From positions 3,782,001 to 3,846,000 of the forward strand of contig JALJCS010000038.1 in NCBI GenBank assembly GCA_023055355.1: 64,000 bases of DNA. The letters run 5' to 3'. Every line of letters starts with the position of its first letter. The stretch's first letter is position 1. The position numbers were made by a program, and so were the translations under genes. This DNA comes from Agelaius tricolor. Lineage: Eukaryota; Chordata; Aves; Passeriformes; Icteridae. This document shows, one piece after another, positions 40,491-51,000 of this stretch. The notes below the pieces were generated by a model, which worked only from the letters and a program-made list of their open reading frames with translations, did no database searches and was not told where the DNA came from.

Positions 40491-42230
40491 TGTTTCCTGC
40501 AGGAATCAACACTGATCTTGAGCTGCTCCCTCGCTCTTTCCCTGCACTACAGGGGGTGTCTGAGGGCTGTGGGCTCTGTCCCCTCTCCCCTGGCTCTGCT
40601 GTCCCCCCAAAACTGGAGGAGAGTCAGGCCAAGGTTGGATCCTGCTGCTGGATGCAACCACAGAAAATAATTCCCCTGGGGAAGGCAAACAAGAGGAGCC
40701 TTTCCTCCAAGGGAAAGAGCTGTTGATTCCCCCTTTCCTCATTCCCACGTTGGTCTCTGGGCATAATGGATCAGCCATAAAAAGCAAGTAGCACAGTGTG
40801 CACTCATTCTTTGGCTTTGGACAATGCCAAGGTAATAGACACATATTGTTTATTTATTCTGCTGTAGAGCAAGGCAAGGAGGCAGTGCCCAGTGTTTAGA
40901 TGGGGTATTTTTAAATGCTCCCATTCCCTGGGCCCTTGTGATGCATTAGCCATCAGTAGTCAAATTGCCTCATATTTGCAATTTTATGGGTTCATTTTAT
41001 CAAGCACACTAGAGCTGCATTCAAAGCACAGAAATAAAGTATTCCACTTCTGTTAGGCAAGAGCTGCTTCAATGCAAGAGATGGCCAGAGAGCAGAAATC
41101 TCTTTTATTTTCCCCTGCCTCTGCTCCAGATTCATCTCCAGATATTGCTTCTCCTCTGCAGCAGCAGCTGCTGAGCCCCTGCATGGCTGTGGAAGGTCCT
41201 GGGCACACCAAGAGCTCCAGACCTCTGGAATTCTCCTGCTGGGACATCCCTCCCTGCTCCCTGGCTGCTTTAAAACCACTCCCAGCAAAGCTTTACCCTG
41301 CTTGTCCCCAACTCCAGGGCTCTGAGTGGCACCTCCCGAGCCAGCCCCAGACTTCAGCTCCCTGCATGGGGCAGGGAAAGGTTGGAAGCAGCAAAACCAC
41401 TCGGAATCAGCAGGAAAGAGAAGTTTCCAGGGTGGGTTTGGTGTCATGCTCAGCCCATCACAAGGACTTGGGGTCACCCAGGAGCTCCAGGGCTGTGGTT
41501 TTAGGGAAATTCATGGGATTATTCCCAGCGGGAGCTGCTGCTGGAGGAGTTTGCAGAGCAGGAATTTGCTCCCTCTCGTGGGCTCTGGGGCTGGGCACAG
41601 CAGAAAGGGCTGGGATTCCTTGGCAGGCTGGAAAACAGGATGGGAAATGTCCCCTTGGAGCTCTGGGAGCTTCTGCTCCAGCACAGAACAAGGACAAACA
41701 CCAGGGACAGGCAGCCCTGGGCTGGGGCTCCCTGTAACAGCTTTTGGCAGCCCCAAATTAACCCTGCTCCTTCATGGGCTCCAGTTCTGGCTCTCCAGAG
41801 CTCTCAGCTCCTCCTTGCACTACACTTTATTGCCTTTATTGTCTCTGGGCCTGATTCCAGCAGGATTTATCTCTGTTCCAGCTGTTTAACCAACTCCACA
41901 CATGGACAGTGCAGGGCTCGCTCTCAGGGATGAATAAACCACAGATTCCTTTTATTTTCAAACAAGAACAGCTCCATCTCATAAATCCATCAACCCCCAG
42001 TGCCCTTTTTTCATTTCAAGCCCCCCTTTAATGGTGTATGTAACACTAAAAAACCCCACAGCGTGTCAGGTGCAGGAAAGAGTGGGAAAATAAGTCAGAG
42101 TATATGTGGGTGCAGAGAGAGCATGGCCAGCCCCTTTCAGTGGGATTTTTGTTGTTCTTGCCAGGCATACACAGATCCTGGGGCTGCTCTGCAGAGTTCC
42201 CCATCCAACACAGCTGGGACAGATGTGGCA

Positions 42231-42845
42231 TGTGAAAAATGCGTATTTTATGATTGGCTTTTTGTAAATATTAAAATGAATATTATATGTGTTGTGTTAG
42301 AAAGTGATGCTGTATTAATCCTCTTAAGTAGTGTGTTCAATATAGCTTTGGGTTATAAAAAATGTTAAAATAGAAACTATGCTATGTAGGGCATTTTTTT
42401 TTCTAAAGAAAGGACTGGCAGTGAGATAGCAGCCACAGGACATCTGAATCTTTCAGAGAAAGAGAATTTATTGCTCCATTATCAGGAGAAACAAACTTCT
42501 TCCCACCTCGAGGGCACCGTCAGGATTCAGAGGAAGAAGCTGACACTGACCAGACAGAATCCTGTGTTTGAATGGAATTTATGCATCATGGATGAGATGT
42601 ATGAATATGCAACAGGTTATTGTTTTTAAGGGTTAATCCTCTGTTAACATGGGGCCTTTTTCAGGCTTGTGCTGCCCAGAAAAGGTACCCAGACTGTCCA
42701 TAACTCTTTGTTTCTATTGTCTCATATTGTCCTAACTAAAATTGTCCAAAAATTTTATTACTCTAATTATATTGCTATTTTTATAACCATTTTATTACCA
42801 TTAAACTTTTAAAATTTTAAAAACAAGTGATTGGCGTTTTTCACA
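42231..42845 (+). mobile_element. Solo LTR, 615 bp, with 5-bp TSD (ERVL-like)
   Basis: The element opens TGTGAAAAATGC and closes GGCGTTTTTCACA, so its termini form short inverted repeats. TGGCA flanks it on both sides (42226-42230, 42846-42850), a 5-bp TSD. Orientation is tentative: ATTAAA at 42800-42805 near the right end supports +, but AATAAA read on the - strand near 42463 would support the reverse. No coding interior is left. It lies about 0.2 kb upstream of the UBAC1 CpG island. Confidence 0.85.
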
Positions 42846-42885
42846 TGGCACAAGTGGGACAGATGTGTTTTGGGGCTGTCAGACC

Positions 42886-43072
42886 CCCAAAATGCCTCCA
42901 CCAGAAACCCACAGTCTCAACCCCTGCAGCTGCAAACCAGGAGAGCCATTTCTGGAGTGAACTTACGGATTTAATTTAAATAAATTGGTGCTTTAAACTC
43001 GTGAAAACTTCACTGTCCAACGCTTGTAAACCCGAACCCCAGCGATCGGCGCAGCTCGGGCGCGAGCCGTAG
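42886..43072 (+). repeat. Diverged 170-bp duplicate, copy B, at the edge of the UBAC1 CpG island
   Basis: It begins about 40 bp after the solo LTR and runs into the CpG island. It keeps CpGs (cgatcggcgcagctcggg, cgcgagccgt) where copy A shows TG or CA. Confidence 0.75.
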
Positions 43073-43365
43073 GAAACAACACGGTTTGGATGACACATTT
43101 AAAGTTTTAATAATGAAATATAAAAGGAAACCGTTCCCGCTGGCCGGGCGCTGCGTCCCGCGGGCAGGCCGGGAGCGGGCCGGGCACCGGCGGCCCGCGG
43201 GCCCCCTCTAACGGCCCGCCGGGGAACGGCCGCTGCCCCGGCCGCTCCGTCCCCCCCCGCCCGGGACAGCAGCACCGCCCCGGTGCCTCCTGGTGTCCCC
43301 GTAGTGTCCCCGACCCCTCAGCCCTGCCCAGGCAGCCTAAAGAGCGCCCGAGCCCCGCGGGACGG

Positions 43366-43385
43366 AACTACAACTCCCGGCATGC
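43366..43385 (+). promoter_or_regulatory. ZNF143/SBS-like motif, copy 1
   Basis: Reads aactacaactcccggcatgc, close to the known ACTACAAYTCCCAGMATGC family bound by ZNF143 and found in many vertebrate CpG-island promoters. Confidence 0.65.
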
Positions 43386-43656
43386 TCCGGGCAGCGCCGC
43401 AGTCCCAGCGCGCACCGGGACACGGGGAGAAACCGCGATCCCACAATGCATCGGGGCAACCCCACGTTAACTGCGGCGCTGCGGAGCCGTTGATAAACGG
43501 TCTAAAACGTCATTAAACGTCATTAAGTGTCATTAATAATTCATTGGAGGTTTATTAAAGGCTTATTAGAGATTGAAAACTCAACTGCCCGCCCAGGGGC
43601 GTGAAGGGGAGGGGGGGGGGTTTACGCCTTCACTTCCGGACAAGCCCACCGCGGTA

Positions 43657-43677
43657 GAACCACATTTCCCAGCATGC
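43657..43677 (+). promoter_or_regulatory. ZNF143/SBS-like motif, copy nearest the start codon
   Basis: Contains ccacatttcccagcatgc, another near match to the SBS core, about 265 bases before the UBAC1 ATG. An ETS-like element lies about 25 bases upstream. A weaker relative (tcccacaatgcatcgg) lies at about 43439-43454. Confidence 0.6.
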
Positions 43678-43940
43678 CCCTGCCGTGCCCAGGATTTCCG
43701 TTTCCGGCCGCGGCGGGAGCGCCGCCGTGTCCCCGGAGGGACGGCGGGGCCCGGGCGGTGACACCGGTGGTGACAGCGGGCAGGGCCGCGCCGGGCACAG
43801 CCTCCGCCGCGCTCCCTGCGCCGCCCGGGCCGGGCCGCCGCTCCCCCGGGCCGGGCGGGGTCACCTTCATGGGCGGGCGGGAGCTGCCCGGGGCCTGCTG
43901 AGGCGGCGGTGGCGAAGCGGCGGCACCGGGAGCTGGAGCG

Positions 43941-44078
43941 ATGTTCGTGCAGGAGGAGAAGATCTTTGCGGGGAAGGTGCTCAGGCTCCATGTGTGCACC
44001 ATGGAGGGCGCCGAGTGGCTGGAGGAGGTGCCCGAGGACACCACGGTGGAGAAGCTCAAGGAGCGGTGCCTGAAGCAC
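43941..44078 (+). CDS. UBAC1: UBAC1 coding exon 1
   Basis: Forty-six codons from ATG to KERCLKH, with donor gtaagg at 44079 and phase 0. It lies in the CpG island and encodes the first half of the ubiquitin-like domain. Confidence 0.95.
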
Positions 44079-45013
44079 GTAAGGAGCGGGGACCGGGCTG
44101 GGCCACCGGGAGCGCCCGGAACCCGGCGGGGCTGGGGCTGGAGATCATCGGGGACCGAGGGAACCACCGGCATTAACAGTCCGGGGAAAGGAAAACTGTC
44201 CCGTGAGGAAAACTGACTTCTCCAACGCCCTGTAAATGACTTTAAAAAGAGGGGAGAATCAGCTCGGGTGCACAGGTGGCTTTGTGTCCTGTCTCGCTGT
44301 GTCTGCCGTCCCCCCGAATTGCTGTAAAACTGTTCCACACGGAAATAAAACCCCCTTTTGGAGAGTTTTGTGTGTTGGTAAAGGAGGATTTGGGCAGAGA
44401 TTGCTTGGGAATGTTTGGTTCCAGAGTTTGGGGTGTGTTTTGGAGCAGTGTCAGAGGTGCCCAGCTCCTGCCTGTGCTGTGGGAGCTGGACTCTGCCCTG
44501 GTTTGTTTCTGTGTCTGAACACAGAAGGAAGGTAGGAACTGAGGAGGAGAAATTGCCTGTTCTGTTAAAATCCGAGTACAGCCTCTCCTGGGCTGGCACT
44601 GGAGTAGCTGAGGTGTTTTTGGGGGAGATCAGAGCTCTCCTAACGCTCTCCCCGTGATCTTGGTGGAGGTGGCCAGAGGGGCACTGTGGAAGGGAGAAGG
44701 TGCCCAAGGAGGGCGCAGGCAGTGGGAGCAGGGCAGGGCAGCACAGCCTGGTCACTCCCGGAGCCCCTGGGCTGAGAGGAGGCTCAGCCACAGCCGGGGT
44801 TGCTGTCCTGAGTGACAGCAGCAGCCTGGGGCTGGTGACCATGGCCAGGAGCTCAGCCTGGCCTGGCAGCTGCACCCCTGACCTGCAGCATGGCTTTCTG
44901 AGGGACTGCAGCCCCAGAGCTGGCAAAAGCTGCAGCCTCAGCCCCTCCCTCTGCCAGCTCAATTCACTAAATCTCGTTTAATGGTGAGGGGTTTGCCTTT
45001 AAAGGCTTGCAAA

Positions 45014-45049
<36 letters not shown>

Positions 45050-48000
45050 TAAAACCTGTGCAATAGGAGATGCCTGTGATTTGTAACCGCTTAACTCCTG
45101 TTTGAAGGCTTAAAGGTTTTGTTTCCTGGGTGAAATAAAGGTGCCCAGGAGCCCTTCCAGTACCTGAAGGAAACAGGGAGAGAGGGATGGAGTTTTACAG
45201 GACAAGGAGAAATTGCTTCACACAGGTGAAGGCATTTCTCACAGAGACACAGAGCAGGTGTAGGCACAATTTGATAACTCAGGGTGATATTTGATTTCAA
45301 TCTCTGCTGCTCTGTGCAAAAATCCATCCTGGGGTGGATTTCCATAGCCATCATGGATAATAAATAGTTTTTGGAGGGGGAAGATAGACCTGGAGAGATC
45401 ATGGCTCCTGCTCATGGACTGAATCTTGGTAACACCTTGAGGTAATTTCTGCAGGCAGCTCTTCCAAGAGACTGATGATTGTGTTCCTGGATGTCTCTGA
45501 AATTTGAAATCTTTCAGGAAGCAGAGGGAGGTGTCTGTAACAGGTTGCAGCTGGGGAAGTGGCCACTTTTCCCTCCATAACCTTCAGATGCTGTCTGATC
45601 TCTGAAGTGCCACTCTTGATGTCTTTATTTCCCCCAGATTTGGTGTTTTGGGCTCTTTTGTTAGACAAAGAAATAAACCTCTCCCACTGGTTTTTCTCCT
45701 TACCTATAATATTTGTTTAAACAGATGGTTTAAACCACCCAAGTTTAATAGGAGGGAGTGTCAGGGCTATTTTCAAATGTTTCTGTTATTAAAATCAAAC
45801 AAAACAAAAAAAAAAGGGTTTTCTGTATTTTAAAACAAACAAAGCCTTGTGGTTTACCAGGATTCCAAGCTTTGCAAGAGGTGTTTGGCATCACCAGGGA
45901 TTAGGATTTCAGCAGTTGCTCAGGCACCTGTGACAAATGTTTGGAGCAGCCTGCTGGCAACTCCAAAATGAAAAAGCAAAGGTGAGAATGAGTAAAGGCA
46001 GTGCTGGTCAGGTGTTTTTCCATTTCCAGGGCATTTGAAATGTGAAGATAAGGCAGGAGTTTCACTCAGCAGCCTCTTTGGTGTCTCCAGTGCCCTTATC
46101 TGCCCTGTTATTCTCTGCAGCTGTTACTAAAGTGGTTGGAAGAACAGGAAATAAGAATTGATGACCACAGAACTTTAATTTTTTTTGCTTAAACTTTTAC
46201 CTGGTTAGTTTTACGATTAATCACTGCCCACATTTATTATGTGATTGTCCCCACATATTTTTTTAATATGTGCTGGGGGAAATGGCAGGAGGTCTGTGTG
46301 TCCACCCCAAAACCAGCTGCCAGCTCCTCTTACCTCAGGATCTATACCAGGAATGTTCTGAGCTGCTTTGCAGAGATGTTCCACTGATGTCCCCAGGCAT
46401 CTGGGGCTCCTTATCAGCTCCATTCCAGGAGCTGCTCCCAGCTGTTAATGTGTTCTTTGGCCTGGGTTCAGCACTTCTTGGGTTGGAGGCTCCCTGAGAG
46501 GCTCCTGTTAGACAAAGCAGCACTCAGATGTTCTCACCTCAATCTCAGGGAGGCATCAGAGCCACAGCCAGGTTCAGGTGAGGGGCTGGAATCCTGGAAT
46601 CTGTGTTGGCAACAGAAATGTTTTGTTGGACAAAGAGCAGGGAGCTGTTTCCACCAACTGCAGGCAGCAGGAAAGGTGGCAGTGGAGTGAAAAGGCTCCT
46701 TTGCAGGAGGCTGGTGATGAACAGCACCAGAATTAAGGATTTTCAGTGGGATTTCTGTTGCACAAAAGGTGAACATTCTCTTCTGCAGACATGGTGGAAG
46801 TGGCTTGGTAGGAACATTTGGAAGTGGCATTAAAAGCTGTTTGCTGTGGGCAGAGCAGGCAAGGTCAGTATGGAGTGTCCTGTTTTGTGGTGAGAGCAGC
46901 AATTTCAGGTTGTTATTTCTAATCTTGCCTTTCTGGAATTGCAAGCACTTTGCTTTCTTTGCTTTGCACTCAAACAAATTGGAAGCCTCTAGATGCACTG
47001 ATGGAATAATGTTCCTGAAATCTTTCACTGTGCATCTGGAGCCACTCTGGTGTGAGGAGGAGGCAGCTCAAGGCCTGTGTGAGCACTCTTTTTTTAGGAT
47101 TTGAACTGATTTCCTGGTGAATTAATCGACATGCAATTTAGAATTGCAATAAGGGAACGGGCACAAAAAAAATTCCATTGTAATCTGGTTATTTATGGTT
47201 GGGAGGAAGAGCTGTGAATGGAACTTTAGTTCAGCCCTTTCAGCAGGAACCTAGGTTATGGCTCCAGCAGGCAAATCTCTTTATTTCAGCTTGAAACAAG
47301 GCACAGAAACTGTCCAGTTTAAGGTCAGAGAAACCAAAATCTCTGCTGGCAGTGCCTTGTTTACTCAGAGTAAATAATAATTACGAGGTGAGGCAGGGAA
47401 TCTGTCCTGTTTGGACACTCCAAATGAGGACATGCATCATTCCAGCCTTCCCTCCTGTAAAACACTGCTGCTCCTGGTAGATTTGCATTTTTACTTTGTG
47501 AAACCAGTTTCTGAGGGACCTCAGTGATCAGAATTTATGTAGCACTGGGTCCTGGAGCATCCTTGCTTTGCTCCAAATCTCCAGCACTTCCAGAGTTTAG
47601 TGTGAGAGAGATGTCCTGAGAAAGCACAAATCCTCCCACACAGGCACAAATCAAACCTCATTTTCTTTAATAAAATGCTTTATGTGCACTGACCTCTGGC
47701 TTAAGCTCTTGAGAAGCCAGGAAATGATGCAGAGTTTGTATGTGGAGGATCCTGAGTGCCAAGTGCATGAGGAGCCTCATTTCTCTTTCTGATCTGCAGT
47801 GTTTGTTGTCTCCTGCAGTGTCTTCCTGGGAGCTTGGAGGATCCCAAAACTGTGACACATCACAAGCTGATCCATGCTACTTCTGAGAAGGTGCTGACAG
47901 ACACAAAAACAGTGTTGGAGGAGAACATTCAGGACAGAGGTGAGATTGTCTGGCTTTGAATTTTACCAGTCTGGAAGGAGGAGCTTGGGTTTCATCTGGC

Positions 48001-51000
48001 ACGTTCCAAACGTTTTTAAGATTTTTTTTCTCTCTGCTTTGACATAGGAAGCGAAATAAATGGAATTAATACAAAATTCATCTCCAGGAGCAGTTGAATT
48101 TGAGGGGTATCTTGCAGAGCTGCTCTCCCAGACTCTCTAACCTGTGGCAGTGCCCTTCTCTCTCTCTCTCACAGATGTGCTGCTGCTGGTCAAGAAGCGC
48201 GCGCCGATGCTGCTCCCCAAGATGTCAGATGTGGTTGCAGAGGAGAAAGTGAGTCTGGAGCACTTTGGATTAACTGCTTTATTGATGGTGTGGGGCAGGG
48301 TTTCTGTGATGTACTCTCCTTGGAGAGGCACATGCTGCCAGTTGAATTCTACAGGAACCGCTTCCTATTTCTTCCAAACTTAGAGGAAGCTGATTTTGCA
48401 TTTTTAGCTGTCATTCTGAGAACATTTGCCTTAAAATAAGACACACAGATACACTCTGTGAAAATGTTATAGATTTGATCTTTGAACAAATGTCTAATAA
48501 CTAAAATACAGTTCAGCAAGTGCCTTAGTTTGTTAGAAAACCCAAAGAAATATGTTGGCTTGCTGTCAGGTTGCCTTCTGTCACCCTCTAACCAGCCTCT
48601 GGAGCTGGAATGTTGCCCTTGACTGTTTTATTTTGTTTTATTGGAGTTGTTCCTGAGGGTCAGGATGGTGTTGATGCACGCTGATGTATCACATAAACTC
48701 AGAGGCCTCCAAGTTCTCTGGGATCCATCACTGTCCCTCTTTGTGCTGGAATTTCCCAGCTTGTTTAGGTGTAAGGACTGAAAGTGGGGCAGCCCAACAA
48801 GCCCAGCTGAGCTCTGTAATTGCAGGATGACACTGGAGCTGTTAATCCATGGCACTACAAGTGACAGAGCTCTGCTTGGTGTCTTGGGGAGGAATATGAA
48901 ACTCTGTGCTGTGCCTAATGGGTTATGAAACCTGCTCCTGTTCCCTTCCCTGCAGAGGAAGCAGGAGCAGAAGGCTCCTGACAAGGATGCCATCCTCAAA
49001 GCCACTGCCAACCTGCCTGCCCGCAGCGTGGACCGCAGCGTGACCCACCACAACATGAGGGATGTGAGTACTGCATCTCTGAACTCACACACCCACAGCC
49101 CAACAGGCTGCTTTCTATTTATTTTATATAATTCTTTTTTTCTATAAGAGAAATTTAGATGTCTGTAATGTATATTAAACAGCTTAAGGTTTAGACACAG
49201 CTCACGGTAATAAAATACCGTCCGAAATTATGATTTAAAACGTTTTGTTTGTGCTTGGAAAAAGCCTTAGAGCATATTCAAGATATGGAAAATGTGAAGT
49301 TATTTTGTTTCTTCAGTCTTAACTAATTCAGGGGTTTCCTGTGGTTTATTTCCCTTCCTTGACCGCTGCCCATGGGGTGTGGTGGAAATTAAAAGGAACT
49401 TTCTGCCCAGGAGCTTTTGCTTCCATGTAACACTTCACAGGAAGGTCCCAGACCTCCTGAGAGACTAAACAATGAAAATCAAGCCCTAATAAAGCAACTT
49501 AGTATACAGAGGGCCAGGCTGCTGCTGTGTTACTAACAATAGATACATTAAGATTCAACGATGGCTGGTAACTTCCTGTCTAAATGCTTTGACAGTTTCC
49601 TTTCTTGCAGTTCCAGACAGAGCTCCGGAAGATTTTAGTGTCTCTCATAGAAGTTGCACAGAAACTGCTAGCACTGAACCCAGATGCAGTTGAACTATTT
49701 AAGAAGGCAAATGGTATGAACATATCTTTATAGAGTTGTTGGTTCAATCCTGGGAGTTTGTTTTTGGAGCATAGCAATGGGCTCAGAGTGAAGTTCAGAC
49801 ACTGATGTGGCAGTAAAGCTGCTGAAAACTTTGTGGCAAAAGTTTCACCTTGTGGATAAAAAAATTATGGATATAAAATGTCACTTTGGGATGGGTGAGA
49901 AGTTCCATTTAAAATTATTAGTAGGGATGGTAAAGAAAAGTTGAAAATTCACAAGGATGTAGTAAAATGAGGAGAAATTGTGGCTGTTGATCAGGTTGGC
50001 AGGAAATGCCCATCCTTGAGATCTGCAATGGCCACATCCAACTTAATTTCTAGAGAAATGCTTAATAGATCTTCATATATTTAATTGTGTGGAAATCCCA
50101 TGGTCATGTGAGAGTTAGTGGCCTTTTGTTTGAGATCTTGAACACATCTGGACAAAGTCTTTGTCCTGGAAGAATCAATCTGAGCTGGATCGAGCTGAGT
50201 GCAGCAAATTACATGATGAGGTGGCAAAGTGGGGGCAGAAACAAAAGAGGGGATGGGAGAGAGAATGGGGCTTGAACTTAACACATGCCTTTCCATTGAC
50301 ACAGGGGTTTATGTGAGGCTGGAATGAATGTGAGCTCTGTTCTGTTTGTGTGTGTGCAGCCATGCTGGATGAGGATGAGGAGGACAGGGTGGACGAGATC
50401 GCGCTGCGCCAGCTCACCGAGATGGGCTTCCCAGAGAGCAGAGCTGTCAAAGCCCTCAGGCTGAACCAGTGAGTGGCCAGCACTGCCTGGCACTTTAACC
50501 CAGATCTGCTTTAATGCATATTTGCATCTTTTTGGTCTCCTGATATGGGTCACCTCAGTGGGGGCTGGAGAAAGGCTGAACTCCAAGAAGTGCTGCCTCA
50601 GGCACGGTGCAGGTGGTGCAGGGAAGGGGGATCAGGGCTGGATGTGCTCTGCAAGGTCTGGGGGTCACAGGGCTGCCAGGCTGGCACTGTTTCCAAAAAT
50701 CAAACTCACATTTTCTTCAGCTTTCAAAGTCAGATTTTACAGAGGAAAGGGCAGACTTAGCCCATACACACTGACCTTTCAACTGTAGAAATATACTTTG
50801 TGCTGATCTTTAAAAAATTCCAAGAATATTGTGAGGTCCAGAGAGCAACTGCAGTAAAGTAGGGGGTTATGTAGTTCTTCTCATGCCCCAAGAACAGGCA
50901 GCTGTACTGCCTCACTCCTCAGAGGGGTTTGTTAGGCCATTCTTGAAAAATTTTGGTGATAGAGTCCACAACATATTCCAATCACACTTTTCCAGTATCT

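Larger units (their letters stand above)
28601..42225. other. NACC2-UBAC1 intergenic region
   Basis: No protein-coding gene is recognisable in 13.6 kb. It holds three minisatellite-type arrays (29130, 35224, 36185), CR1 fragments (32060, 40224) and alternating AT-rich unique blocks. The AT-rich blocks at about 30020-30370, 31080-31230, 32420-32640, 33000-33215, 34000-34660, 36880-37000, 37245-37600, 38390-38720, 39470-39850 and 40850-41040 are repeat-free and rich in TAATTA, TTAATT and ATTA words. Confidence 0.55.
43020..44180 (+). promoter_or_regulatory. UBAC1 CpG-island promoter
   Basis: A strongly GC- and CpG-rich island surrounds the UBAC1 first exon. It contains three ZNF143/SBS-like motifs (43366-43385, about 43437-43456, 43657-43677) and ETS-type CTTCCGG/TTTCCGG words near 43632 and 43700. 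There is no TATA box near the start codon. This matches a housekeeping promoter with a start site probably between 43600 and 43940. Confidence 0.75.

Noticed and set aside
45399..45668. 89-codon - strand frame with protein-like composition in UBAC1 intron 1
   Set aside because: No family resemblance, no splice partners and a length expected by chance in a 3.7-kb intron.
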